NCBI GenBank assembly: GCA_022578965.1
Contig: MU400672.1
Coordinates: forward strand, 1 to 64,000
Length of the DNA: 64,000 nt
Direction of reading: 5' to 3'
Origin: Xylaria sp. FL1777
Lineage: Eukaryota; Ascomycota; Sordariomycetes; Xylariales; Xylariaceae
Positions within the stretch are counted from its first letter, which is position 1; each line of letters begins with the position of its first letter. The notes below the pieces were generated by a model that saw only the letters and a program-made list of their open reading frames with translations, ran no database searches and was not told the origin of the DNA. The position numbers and the translations under genes were made by a program. This document shows positions 35,864 through 47,480 of the stretch, piece after piece.

Positions 35864-37068
35864 TTTGACCGGTTAACAGTGAATTCGCGCCCTGACTCTC
35901 GCTTATGTAATACAATTCAATTGTCTTAAAGCGTAGCACGGCAACAACTTGGAGTTTAGCTAGTTGATGGTCAGTGACGTCGAAACGTCACATCACATCG
36001 CATAAAGCTTTCATAGAACAGAGGAGGTTTGTTTTCGTTTTGATTTTGTATTTTGCTTTGTAAAGAAGCTTGTGGCCGAGAACCGAAGTATTAATAGAAT
36101 CAAGCTCCAATATTTACAGCAGGCAATGCATCTTACTTAACTGTTAGTGGAATGGACTTAGACTGGATAGGTCATCGTCCCCATGTCCAAACTGTTGGCG
36201 CAGGCTGCGCAGCTGATCTGAGCCGGTGATCCATACCTAACTGGGCGTTTAAAGGCGCTCGCGCTACCTAGTCTAGAAGGATGCCGTCAGCTTAGGGGTT
36301 GGTTGTTTTGAGCAGGGTTAGAACAGCGCTGAAACTCCGCAATGAGCCACAGCCTGCATATATAGAAATAAGTGTCAACCATCGTAACGACTGTAACCCA
36401 CAAAGTGCGGGTGGACTAAACTAATGTTGGTGTCTTTTGCGGCATTGGTACCCAATTTATATAGGCGTGAAGACGTCATGTTGAAGAGAAAGTAGCTCGA
36501 ATGATACGTAGTTGTTACTTATGTAACCGGTTCGCCAAGCTACTCCGTCTCAAGAGCTGTGTATTGCTATACAGACAAACCTGAACACGCGCTCCTTGAA
36601 ACAATGAGGTATGTGTCTGGCGTTGGTTTCAAGTGTTGAAGGATGAAAGATAGGGTCGATGATACTTCCTACGCAGTAAATTCGTAACATAGACGAACAG
36701 CAGTGCTATTTTCCATCCAGATTCGGGATAAGTATATTATGTGCAAGCGCCCAAGATTATGGGTGTGTGGGTAGGGCTGAAGCTCGTCTGGCAACCACTA
36801 CGTCGTAGCCAGTTGGTCCCCTATTCACAAAAACGGCATGGTCAATGCCAGCTTGCAGGAACGGTGGCATACCATGGTTACAATATTGATATGTACGAAT
36901 ATCTGGAGTCGGAATGGGACTACCAAACGTGCCAACCTTGGTAGGTATCATTAGCGAACATGTCCTCTTCTATGCTTCGCGATCCCGTAGAAAAGACAAC
37001 TAGCTACCTAACGACGCTGTGCGAGGGGATCCCATCGAGTAGATGCAATCACGTCATCCCTATCTAAC
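35864..37068. other. Intergenic; promoter of the STAND gene
   Basis: The region just above 35863 carries the promoter of the STAND gene, and the region below 37069 is the 3' flank of the LPMO gene. No supported ORF or repeat. A TGACGTCGAAACGTCA imperfect palindrome at about 35974-35989 contains CRE/bZIP-type TGACGTC half sites and lies about 115 bases upstream of the start codon. Confidence 0.45.
35974..35989. promoter_or_regulatory. TGACGT palindrome upstream of the STAND gene
   Basis: TGACGTCGAAACGTCA contains a TGACGTC and an inverted ACGTCA separated by three bases. TGACGTCA-type sites are the binding sites of CREB/ATF-type bZIP factors such as fungal AtfA. Its place about 110-125 bases upstream of the start codon on the minus strand makes it a candidate regulatory site; function is inferred only. 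Confidence 0.4.
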
Positions 37069-37944
37069 CTAGCACTTTATAACAGGTACGTTTCCAGGGG
37101 CATTGTATGTCTTGCCACCATTGTCAGGCTGGCCCGTTAACCCATAGATGTTGACCACAATGCTAGGGTCGCTCTGCTGATAAGCGCCAGGGAAGCTGAC
37201 AGTCTGGCTGGGTGAGAACGTGCCACTGCCGCCGATTTTCAGCTGGGCACACGATACCTTTGCAGAATCAAGAGTCAGTAAATCGATCGCTCTTTATCAC
37301 ACTTCCATGTGATTGGGTCTGAGAACTACTGACATAAAATTGAGCTCCCATATTCATCCGGGCGGAATGTAACGCCAAGATTTCAACACGCATGAGGTAA
37401 TTGCCCGGTGCAATGCATTGCGGCATCTGGAATTTGGTCCATCCTTGGTTCGAGATCATGTTATCAACACCCCATTTCTTAGTAGAGGGGTTGAACGTGT
37501 CCTCCCAAATCTTGAACCACTTCAGTCCGGTCTTGCTCGCAGTCGCAGCATTATCAACTTTTGCGAGCCATGCCGTGATAGGACCCTTATGTGATGCTGC
37601 GATTGGGTTGTCGGGGTCGTTAGCAAACTGCGCGCCGCCAATTACGTGTCCCCAGTACGCGCCAATGTTGTCTCCGGGATTGACGTTGATGATCTTGTCA
37701 GAAGTCCTTCCTTGCTTCTGGCAGATGATGTCTTGAGAGTTCACATCGTAGACGGGATTGTTGTCGTTCGGAGCACGTAAACCGACCAGTGAACCTTGCT
37801 TCTGATCATTGACTGAGACTTCCTAAATTTTTGGTAAGCAGACAGGAACCCATTAATATTCAGTTCTCTTTAACGTACTTGGAAGATGCAATGAGCCTCC
37901 GCCGAGATGGCAAACACCAAACTTGCGATGTGAGAGAACTTCAT
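37069..37944 (-). CDS. AA9 lytic polysaccharide monooxygenase (former GH61)
   Basis: Secreted copper enzyme that oxidatively cleaves cellulose or related beta-glucans. Three exons, 37944-37879, 37822-37334 and 37257-37069, encode 247 residues. The signal peptide MKFSHIASLVFAISAEA leaves His18 as mature residue 1, half of the copper-binding histidine brace. The second brace His is His100 in ASHKGP, and the axial Tyr is Tyr185 in GAQFY. The second-sphere His174 (LALHSA) and Gln183 are also present, so the active site is complete. Cys residues at 56 and 158 and in VSCAQ fit the family disulfides. Introns of 56 and 76 bases rejoin CIFQEVSVND and AQFYVSCAQL. The protein ends right after the catalytic domain, without CBM1 or GPI signal. 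A TATA box and CreA-type sites lie upstream. Confidence 0.95.
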
Positions 37945-40664
37945 TTCTGCTAGGTTGAATACGGAGACTAGGAGCTATCGTCGCGTTCGTATTTCAGACA
38001 ACCTCTTTCCTGTGCTCAAGCACCGGCACCGATCATTTATAGGAGCGTCCAAGGCATTCGCCAATATTCACGTCTGGGGGGCTTGACGCAAATAGCAAAT
38101 CCGGGGGACGTACGAGACATATTAACAATTTGCCGAAGAACTTCTCTAGATTGGGAGATGCTATATCATTCGGGCCTTCTTTCCCACCTCCACGAGGCTC
38201 TTACCGTGTTATAAGGTGCTTGGCGATGGGTACGGGTCTGTCTCGTTCGGTCAAGCATAAGGGTCGGTCCGGAAGAGCGAGGTAATTTATCCGGATATTT
38301 GGAAGCGGAATGTTCAGTCGCCACTGATGCCGTGTGACATAATCAATCTGGGGTAACGCTACCGGCACGTTCCTGGCCCAACACAATTGGCTCTTGCATT
38401 GACAGGTGACAGCACATCGGAACCTTAATAGATTGGCGTTTCTTGGTACGCGGTAGAGCTAGAGGTCGATTGGTAAGATAGACGTGGAGGCTGCATCTTT
38501 TATATAATGAGAATCCGGGGAGCACCTCCATCCGTTTAGACCTAAATGAGGTTCACGGATATCGAGCCGAACGGCTCGAGTAATTCTCTGCGTTGGAATG
38601 GAGGGCAGCTAATATGCATTTGAAACCACCGATACTGCGCGAAGTCACACTTCTAAGCTAGAACAGAATTATGATAAGAGGCAGAAAAGTATGAGCCGTA
38701 TATCTCACCACCTTCACTGTGTCCAATATCATGTGTGATGCGTCTTAATTTCAATTAGGGCTACCCGGCAACATTACTAAGTAGTAAGACCTTGCAATTA
38801 TATAAAATGGAAAAGGTCATGGCATCAATTATAGTGAGCTGAGAATTAGGTTAACGGCACGATGTAGATAGAACAGGTGCTATCACCCGTTTCATTCCTC
38901 CATATGAATTCGTAACTTATAGGCAGTAATAAAGTTGAAATGAACTTCACCATAGCAGTTAAGTAGGGGACAAATGTCCTATTATCAGCATCTAAGCATT
39001 TCATCCAAGTATACTTGGTAACTTTATAAACAATCTCTCTATTCCTAGGTAGCGTCACTCAATCTAGAAACGTAGTAGCTTATCTTGTTTCTGAGAAGGT
39101 TGGAAGAAAAGAAGTCTTCGGCGACGGTTTCCGTGAACAAGAGTGCGGAAAAAGAGCTGCGTTTTAACTATTCCGCTGCTGCTGTGATGAATGCAACCAT
39201 AGCATTTACACATACAATATATCACAATACTTCTATTCGAGATAGACACAGCTCGGCTTTTCGCTTGGCTGAGAAGCTAGAGCAGTTGTACAGACCGATT
39301 TCACCGTTTCTCTTGGCGAGCTACAAACTATTACACGATAAAAAAACCCCATAATTATAAGACTATAATTAATGTTGATTTTATTTGAACTAATACAGTC
39401 GGTACCTGACGGATGAGTCGTGCTAAGGAGAAGATGTTACACGCGCTGAACTCGCTGAACACTTATCCAAATGCATAGCTCGGTGAGATACCCAAACTGT
39501 CATATGCTAAATTGAGACCTATTGAGACAGTCTCTATCTCTCTTATCCAGAAGTGAGGCTATTTAGCCCTCGCTTATCTGAGACATATTGGCGGACCCCA
39601 GAGGTTAGGAAGGGCGGACCAATTATGTATAGAGTCAAGGACAGCCACCAACCCCGGCAGAGTCCGGAGAAAGAAGGAGGCAATGGAGATCGAAAAGTAG
39701 GATTATGGAAACAAATAATCAGAAAACTCATCCTAATATAGTCATGGGCTCAATAACTTCTCATTTCGTAACTCTTAAACTTAAAGGGATGTTCATAATA
39801 GGCTGATAGCTTACCTCGGCAGCTTGAGGTATCCGTCGATAATTATGACACGAGGATACCTCATTGAGAAATGTCAGTGTCACAATGAAAAGAGTATCTG
39901 CTCAAAGCTTCGAGTAGCTTATACTTAATACGTGAAAGAATTTGTCTCCGATTGAATTCGAGTTCTTAGCGGCATTAGTATGAAATATAAAGTACTTATC
40001 AAGGCAGCACATATGTACGCCTATGGAAACCCGAGACGTCTTACAATAGACCGAACACAAACGTTTAACTTTAAGAACACCACTTTAGGAATCGCAGTGG
40101 CTCCTATATAGATCCTGGCCAATTTAGATGCTTTATTTCCCTTCCGATTTTGGGTAATGCGAGGCACTTCTTGGTACGTGATGTTAAATGTCTTTCGAAC
40201 TTTCATAATATATTACCGTCTTACACTTCTTTTCTTCCGAATTATTTGGTAGAATTATCAGAGCGGTTCCGGGCTAGATCAGGTTTAGCCTATGGGTAGT
40301 TAGGCCAGCTAGGTACTTTGTAGGTTAGGTAGGTTTGTGTAGCGTAGGTATGTATAGTCGCTAGGTCGCCACGACTTCTTCATTTTCTCCAGTAGGTATT
40401 TTTATTACTATCACACTCAAGCATTAGCCGCTTGATTGCCAGTCATAAGTGTAGTAAGTAGTATTACTGTGGGATGCACTGGGGATATTACCTACTTATA
40501 TTATTTCAGACGGTTTCTATGTCAATTACCTAATTTCATCTCTTCTACTCCAGCAACAACCTGTTCGCTGCACTACATTGCGTGAATTATTCCACCCCTC
40601 AATTTCACACTATAGATTTCTTGGATCCAACAAGCTCAGATAACTCCTTCAAGCCTATTGACAC
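37945..40664. other. Long intergenic region without supported genes
   Basis: Apart from the LPMO promoter elements near its left end, I find no recognisable gene in 2.7 kb. Short ORFs at 38201-38531, 39085-39354 and 40021-40206 have no family features. TAGGTA-type motifs cluster near 40310-40365. Confidence 0.35.
38035..38106 (-). promoter_or_regulatory. Putative AA9 promoter elements: TATA box, CCAAT box and CreA-like sites
   Basis: On the minus strand a CTATAAAT box lies at 38042-38035, about 90 bases before the start codon. A CCAAT sequence is at about 38061-38065 (plus strand). CTGGGG at 38074-38079 and CCGGGG at about 38101-38106 match the carbon catabolite repressor consensus SYGGRG. 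Such sites are usual upstream of wall-degrading enzyme genes; activity here is inferred. Confidence 0.45.
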
Positions 40665-42583
40665 TCAAGGTCGCCAGCGGAAACCAGGGTGTTTCCACTC
40701 GAGACTCTCGATCTCTGTCTGCGTCAGGCCCTGTAATTCAGCATCAACATCTTTTCGTTCCCTTCTCTTGTTATCCCACCTCATCCATAGCAGCTGGAGA
40801 GCCGATACGATGAGAATAATACTCGCCGCCGCAAGGTTGAGGCCGTTGCCGATCTTGTAATCAGGGGCGTCGAAGGGCAGATACGACCAGGTGGCGATGA
40901 GACCGCCGATGTTGCCGAACATGACGTTTGTGCCGATGGCGATACTGCGGCTGGTATCGCTGACCACGACGGCCGAGACCTGAGCATTGACCAACGGACC
41001 ACATGCGAAGGTGCTGATGGCTGCCAGGAAGGACGCCGCGTATCGGACGCGCGCCTCGTGGCTTGCTAGGAACAGGATGTAGCCCACCATTGTGAATGGT
41101 GCTGTGATTAGGATGAAGATGGCCCGTCGGTCGAAACGCCAGCTGGCGAGCGAGACGACAAGCAGAAATACAGCTCCTAGCACATACGGCGGAACCGTGT
41201 ATAGCTGCTTCTCGATGGTCGACTTCGCCGGGTAGATGGTACCGACAACAGTCGGCGTGAAGAAGGCGAGGCCTTGCACGGTGATGTTGTTGAGCAGGAG
41301 GATGAACGCCGTCGACAGTACCATGGGATTCCAGAACCCGAGCCACAGTTTGTTCTTGTCGGGCTTGTCGAGCACGCTCGCCTGGGCCATGCGCTCCGAC
41401 TTGACGCGCGCGACAGCGAGGTCCTTCTCGTCCTGCGTCAGCCAACGCGCCGTCTCGGGACGGTCGGTCAACGTGAAGAATGAGATGACGGACAGCCCTA
41501 TGGTAATGATTCCCTCGATGCCGAAAATCATGCGCCAAGAGTGCAGGCTGCCGAAGTGGTCTAGCGTGAGGATGCCGGATGCTAGGAGACCGCCAAAGGC
41601 ACCCGCCAGAGGTGCCATCACAATGAATAGCGACAATCGGAAAACCAGCTCAGATCTACGGTACCAACGAGACAGGTAGTAGGAAATGCCTGTTTTGTGG
41701 TTAGTTAGCCCACCATATCTTTATTCATTTCTAGGCCATGCCTTGATGCAAACGTACCTGGCATCATCCCAGCCTCGAAAACGCCGAGCAGAAATCTAAC
41801 ACCGCAGGCGGCGGCTTTGGTGCGGACGAAACCCGTCCCTAGCGAAGAAATGCCGAAGCCGAGTGATATGGCGGGTATGAACCACTGCAACATGCAGAAT
41901 CATCAGTTATCGCCATTTTTGAGGGTGATCTGGGCACGTATCCCAGAAGCATAGAAAAGATTCCAAGATGCAATTTCTAGCTCAAAATCGAGCCTTCGTA
42001 CTCTTAATCAAGTGGGCACCGGACCGAGGGAAAAAACGACTCCGAGGATAGCTTACGCCGGGTCCGATCCATTTGCATGCGAGGTTGGACGGGATCTCAA
42101 AGAGGATATAGCTGATGAAGAAGGTCGACAAGACCGTATTATAGTCGTTTCCTACCAATCCGAGGTCTTTCTCGAAACCGGCTAGACGGGCGTTTCCTGT
42201 ATCACCTATCAGGGAAGTTCAAATGAGGGGCGTCTGTGTGAAGATAAGTATACCGATATTTGCGCGGTCGATGAAGCAGAACAGGTACAGTATCGACACG
42301 GTGGGAACGACCATGTAATCGAGCTTGTTCCGCAGTTTTCGTTCGGCTACGGGGTCGAACTGGACGAGAGATACACCATGGCTACAGAGTATCAGGTCAT
42401 CTATATCTATACACAGAAAGCGTCATCCAGCCTTGCTTACTTATCTGTTACGACGAAGCCCCTCTCAGCAACGCCGTGTAGATTATGCTCAACGCGTTTC
42501 TCCACATCCGGGGAAACAGCCTCCAGAGTCTCCGCTTGAGCTTTATCGCCCGAGCCAGATCCACGCTTGTATTTCGAGAGCAT
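40665..42583 (-). CDS. MFS anion:cation symporter, Dal5/Tna1 (allantoate/nicotinate permease) type
   Basis: Plasma-membrane major facilitator of the anion:cation symporter family, which imports small organic acids such as nicotinate, allantoate or related vitamins. Five exons, 42583-42441, 42381-42254, 42196-42057, 41884-41758 and 41689-40665, encode 520 residues. Family signatures are legible: a first helix YLFCFIDRANIGNARLAG, FEIPSNLACKWIGPGWFIPAI, RFLLGVFEAGMMPGISYYLSRWYRRSE, the central loop DRPETARWLTQDE, and SIAIGTNVMFGNIGG in the C-terminal half. About twelve transmembrane helices are expected and hydrophobic segments are present throughout. The N-terminal 70 residues are hydrophilic. 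The third exon has two possible acceptors nine bases apart; the downstream one restores NIGNAR. The actual substrate cannot be told from sequence. Confidence 0.93.
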
Positions 42584-44314
42584 CGCGAATGATATTCCGC
42601 TGGCCCGGCGTGATGAGATTTGACGACTTGGGGAAGCTCGAGTTGCTCAAGAGCGTAGGGGTTGTTTCACCGTCAAATACTCGTTATCAGTACGGAAAGA
42701 CCCCCCACAAACCGTCTCACACGTGATACGTTTGGACCAGTGAAAATTAGTCGAGTACTACTGTTGGTGACGAAGCAATCGGGGCAGAGCCGGGGGTCGA
42801 AGACCGGGGAAAGCAAATACCTACACTAATATTGGCGGAGCCGGGGTTAGAGCCGGGGTCAGAGCCGGGGTGAGATAGGCTATTGGGAGCGCGGGGAAGT
42901 TCTAGACTAAGTGAGCTCCTGCTACAGATCAAATAGATAAAGGAAACACACGGCGATGATGTGTTGTGGCATGTATAATGGGCCCTGTCATCGAGAGAGT
43001 GTAAGGTTTCTGTTCCTTGAACAGCTAATCCCGACGTTTATTATACTTAAGGTGTGCTGCACGCTCAAAGTATTAGTACATAATGCTATTAGAACATTCG
43101 TTGCCTATATCCTTATTGACTCTATGTCAGGCTGTCAGTATCTATGTGGAAACTATAAGATCCCTGAACCCCCGTGGATTTAGATAGTATAGTACTCAGC
43201 CACAACTGCTGGAATGCTCTGGGGCTTCTCGCTAGTACAATGGTGTATATAAAACGGCGAATATATAATTCCTAGTGCTTAAATGGTCCATTTGACTATT
43301 GAGCCAAGACTGAGATAACGATGAGTCAGCTCCGGGTAATCGAACTTCCACCACTAACGCCCGATCCTACCTACATGTAGTACTACTTAATAGGTAGGTA
43401 TCTGGGCATGAAGTATTTGTAAACATGTTTGTACTACGTATTCTTCTAATCGTCCAGGCTTTCTTCGGGTTTGGATACCAGATCATTCAGTGCTTCAAGT
43501 ATATCGCGTAACTGGGCCTATTCGTCGTCGTGTAAGTGCTCGGAGATTGATGTCTTAGGATCCCTTCTCGACTTCTTCTTCTTCTACCTTTTTTCTTTTT
43601 ACTTTTGAGAGAAATCCCTTACTTCAATGAATAGACAGACGGCTCCTCGTGTTTACCGCGCTGGGTTGTCAATAGTAGGCATTATTTGCGCTCTAGTAAG
43701 ACCAGAAATACGATTACCTATTAGAACTCTACATGAGACTAACTTAAAGACAGGGGCGGCATGCTCTACCCAAATCGCGGGGAAGTTAGTCTAGTTTGGA
43801 TTTGCCATGCATAATTAGTGTAGGGCGTTGATGAGGATGTGGGGCCCTCTGAACCACAGGCTTGGGACCTGGATACTTTCTATTTGTAGTATGAAACGTA
43901 ATGAGAGTTGTACTCGAGGAACCTTCGCGGGGTTTTTAATTTTGAAGATATAGGTAATGGAATAGTTAAGGGGATAGGCCGCACATGCGTGAGGGAGCTT
44001 ATATGCTCAATTTGGGACACGTGGTTTCCGACCTTCATCACCCCTGGCCAATATAGTAATATCAGGAAGACTCTTTCCATAATATCGTGGTATCGTACTC
44101 ATCAGCTCCAAAAGCGTGCATCGCACGCAAAAACTCACCGGGCTCAACCATATGCCTTGATGCCGATTATGACCATTTCCATTGTGCCGATTTTACATCG
44201 CTCATTTTGAACTCCACAATGCCAACACTGTCATGTACAAGGGGAGATCCCCAGGCCTAGCCTAGCCAGACCAGATGTTGTAATGATGCATCATTGACAA
44301 GAGACGTCGCTCTC
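42584..44314. other. Intergenic, MFS promoter at left end
   Basis: Non-coding spacer between the MFS and Yip1 genes, both on the minus strand. Contains a GC-rich minisatellite at 42838-42873. The plus-strand ORFs at 42956-43183 and 43908-44210 have no recognisable features and are not called. Confidence 0.35.
42838..42873 (+). repeat. 12-bp minisatellite, three copies
   Basis: GAGCCGGGGTTA, GAGCCGGGGTCA and GAGCCGGGGTGA follow each other without gaps, differing only at the eleventh base. A related GAGCCGGGGGTC lies at about 42787-42798, forty bases upstream. Confidence 0.85.
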
Positions 44315-45302
44315 TCATGATAAATTGGCCGCCTTGGCTAAGCTGCCTGATCCTCGGCTGCTGAAAATGCTTATTATTCCAAACCCTGCATAGAAAAGCG
44401 CCAGGGGGTAGGCTACTAGTAATCTCATTTGCCTCATTCTTCCTACCGCACAAAACAGGCCGCTAGCGCTAGTTGTGCACCACATAATGGCCGCGGTCGT
44501 TAAAATGTACCCGAACGGTCCATCCATAGGCATCGCAATGCCTACCAGGCTGACCAGCACAAGGGGTAGAAGGCAATATCCGAGTACGCTTGCACTCCTT
44601 ACAAATGTCAAGGTACTGCTGAGATGGCCTTTTGAATCGTCATGGCCGCCAGCATTCGGGTCGCCGGGATACCCTGCTCCTGGCGCATACGTTGAACCTG
44701 CTGGAGAACTTGGACCATCTGGAGACATCAGCGACAGGATAGTGTGCAGCGCGATAGATCCAATCAACGCAAGCCCGTAGATGTAGCCAAAATGCACCTT
44801 CTTCGAAAGGAGCAAGAAGGTGCCGAAAAGGAGGAAAAAGAGAATAGGGCCGGCGAGATCAGAGTCGTCCATGATGTGTTGGTCGATGCGCGCAAACGGA
44901 TTAAGAACGGCGAAAGTCTATATCCAAAGTTAGCGTGACCGAACGAGGGCTCTAGAGTACGCTACTCTCATGTCTCACCTTCATCTGAATATGACCCCAG
45001 TTGACACCTAGCTCTTCTAATAACGGTGGCTCGCCATCGTATCCCTCTGTCGAAAAAGCAGCAAGCCAGCCCGTCCGTAGCCCGCCCTGCTCGCCCATAC
45101 GTCCGCTCACACCCGGTGCACCGCCAAAACCTCCATAGTTGGCCGGACCTGGTGGTGGCGCACCGCCGTATCCATATGGCTGCGCGCCTACTCCTTGCTG
45201 TGGGACACCAGGAGAGTAAGACGACGGGTAGAACTGCAGGTTTTGAGCGGGAGCACCGCCGCCGTACTGGTTTGCAGGAGGTGCTCCGTAGTATTGCGAC
45301 AT
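44315..45302 (-). CDS. YIP1: Yip1 (YIPF5-type) Rab-associated Golgi/ER membrane protein
   Basis: Membrane protein of the early secretory pathway that binds Rab GTPases (Ypt1, Ypt31) and acts in COPII vesicle formation and Golgi structure. Two exons, 45302-44979 and 44917-44315, with a 61-base intron (GCTAAC branch site, TAG acceptor), encode 308 residues. The N-terminal 80 residues are Gly/Pro/Tyr/Gln-rich and cytosolic. The family block GYDGEPPLLEELGVNWGHI and, across the intron, TFAVLNPFARIDQHIMDDSDLAGP match Yip1. Five hydrophobic segments follow, including LFFLLFGTFLLLSKKVHFG and the C-terminal AYPLALFYAGFGIISIF. A Gly/Ser/Pro-rich insertion (about residues 180-200, PDGPSSPAGSTYAPGAG) sits in a loop between helices and is longer than in yeast Yip1. 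Confidence 0.93.
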
Positions 45303-45727
45303 CGTTTTATAGCCACTCCGAGGACCGCCTTGCCGGGCTCAAATCAAAGTTGGTGGCGGTCAAGGTAGAGGGCTTAGTTGCGACCCTACGCAAGGTTGAA
45401 TAGACCAACGGGCGGATGAAGAGGGGGCCGACCGGAGACTTGAAGCTGATCGCGAAGCTATGCGGTGTGGAGTGGGATCAATGGGCTGCAGGACTGAGGA
45501 CTGCCTACATAGAAGGTTGGGCGAGGTAGGTCTTGTCGATGTTGAAAATGTGTCTTCACCGGTTGTGGCGTTCAGACTACCCAGCAGTGATGACTATGTG
45601 GGTGCGTGGTTGGAGCTTCCCCTTCCCCTGCAGGCAGACAGGTGTGGCTTCTAGGCAGCACAGGCCATAGTATACACCGTGCAACAGTTGCTGTGCAGGA
45701 ACCTAAGGAGCACGGACCAGCCTTACC
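45303..45727. other. Upstream region of Yip1, up to the AT-rich block
   Basis: Normal-composition non-coding sequence holding the Yip1 promoter. Composition changes to extreme AT-rich within about 20 bases near 45728. No inverted repeat like those of the 20941-26268 element is found here. Confidence 0.45.
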
Positions 45728-46235
45728 TAAATTAGTAGTATTTATACATAGTTTTTTAGTACTATACTTAAGAAATATTTTTTCTTTAATATTTACTTTT
45801 TTAAGTATAAACTTAACTTTATATAATAATTATAAAGTTTTAAGCTAATATTTAAAAAGTATAAATAGCTATTTAAGCAGTTTTATAGCATTATATTTTA
45901 AATAAACTTTTATATAATATATTAATACTTTATTTACTTTTTATTTTATTTTTTAACTTTATTTTTACTTTATATATTTTAGTATTAATTTAATAAAATA
46001 GCTAAAAATAGCAATAAAACTATAAAGCTTAGCTTTAAAAGTAATAACTTAGTTAAATTAATAATTAATAATACTATTAAAAATATTTATAAATATATTA
46101 ATTAATTTATAATTAATTTATAATTATAATTTAATAAAATTAAAGCTATATTAATAAAAATATAATAAAAACTAAATATAGCACTAAAAAAATAAAAGCT
46201 AAAAAATAAAGTTAATAATTTAATAAGCAAGCTTA

Positions 46236-46751
46236 TATAATAAACTTATTATATATTAATATAACAGGTTTACTTTTAAGGTTTTAATTTATAGGTAATA
46301 ATAGAATTCTTAATAATAGTTTATTAAAGAGATTTTTAAAGTACTTTTATTATTATATATTAATAAAAGTCTTAAAAAATTAAAAGTAATAAATGTATTA
46401 ATGCTTAGCAATTATAAAAAATTAATAGCTAAAAAGCTAAAAACTAAATAAATAACTAAATATAAAAAGTATATAATTATATAAACAAAAAAAATAGTAG
46501 TAATAATTTATAAACGTTGCTTTTTTTAATAAATTTAATGCTATATTGTTTTAAGTTTAAAGCTTAATAAATTTAACGCTTAAGTTTATTAAATTTAAAG
46601 CTTAATAAACTTAACGTTTAAGTTTATTAAGTTTATACATTAAACCTTTATAGTAATTTAAATATATATTTTTTTAACAAATAAAACTTTTTTTATATAT
46701 GCTTTTTTTATATTTAGCTTTTAATTAGTTTAATTAGCTTATTTTATAACA
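46236..46751 (-). repeat. LTR copy A (516 bp) of a gypsy element
   Basis: Begins TATAATAAACTTATTATA and ends TTTTATAACA; colinear over its whole length with copy B. It is followed on its right by sequence 46752 to about 47480 that also matches the sequence after copy B, starting with a long pyrimidine tract. It belongs to a truncated element whose rest is missing. Confidence 0.75.
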
Positions 46752-47480
46752 TTATTTTTTTTTTTTGTAATTATTGTTTTAATAATTTTATATTTTTTTT
46801 TTATAAGTTTTTTTTTTATCTTTTGTTTTTTGTTCTTTATGCTTATTATATTTAGTAAGGTTTTTAAAAAACCTTGCTTATTACATTTTAAACAAAAGGC
46901 TTAATAAAACTTTGCTTTGCTTTTTTTTATTAAACTAAAATTAATTAAAATAGCTTTATGCTTTTGCTATAATTATTATAGCATAAAATGTTTAATATTA
47001 AAATTTAATTTTAATTAATGTATTAAATATATTATAGCTAAATAAGCAAATTATAATGCTAGAAGTTTGTTTTTAAAGTAAATATAGCAGCTTACTTTTT
47101 AGTACAAAAAGCTAAAAAATAAATTAAATTTGCTAATAAAAAAGTATAAAAAAATAAGTGCAAAAATCTGCTATTTTAAGCAACAAAAAAAATTATAGCA
47201 AGAAAAAATAGCTATTATTATAGCTTATAGTTTAAATAGTTTAAAAAAGCTTAAATAAGTTAAAGTAAAAAAACGCTATGTAGCTAAAAAACAAAAATAA
47301 TATATTAAAGCAATATAGTTATTGCTAGTTATTTTTTTAAAGTTTAATTAAAACGTACTAAATGTTTTATTTAAAATTAATTTTTTTTTTTTTAGTTTTA
47401 GCTAGTTAAAATATTAATAATAAAACTAATTTATAATTATTTTAGCAGTTTTTAAGTGTTTTTTAAGTTCTTAAGTATTA

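Noticed and set aside
39085..39354. Plus-strand ORF of 89 codons
   Set aside because: No recognisable domain or signal; isolated in a gene-poor spacer.
43908..44210. Plus-strand ORF of 100 codons
   Set aside because: No recognisable features and overlapped by a minus-strand ORF of similar length; chance is sufficient.
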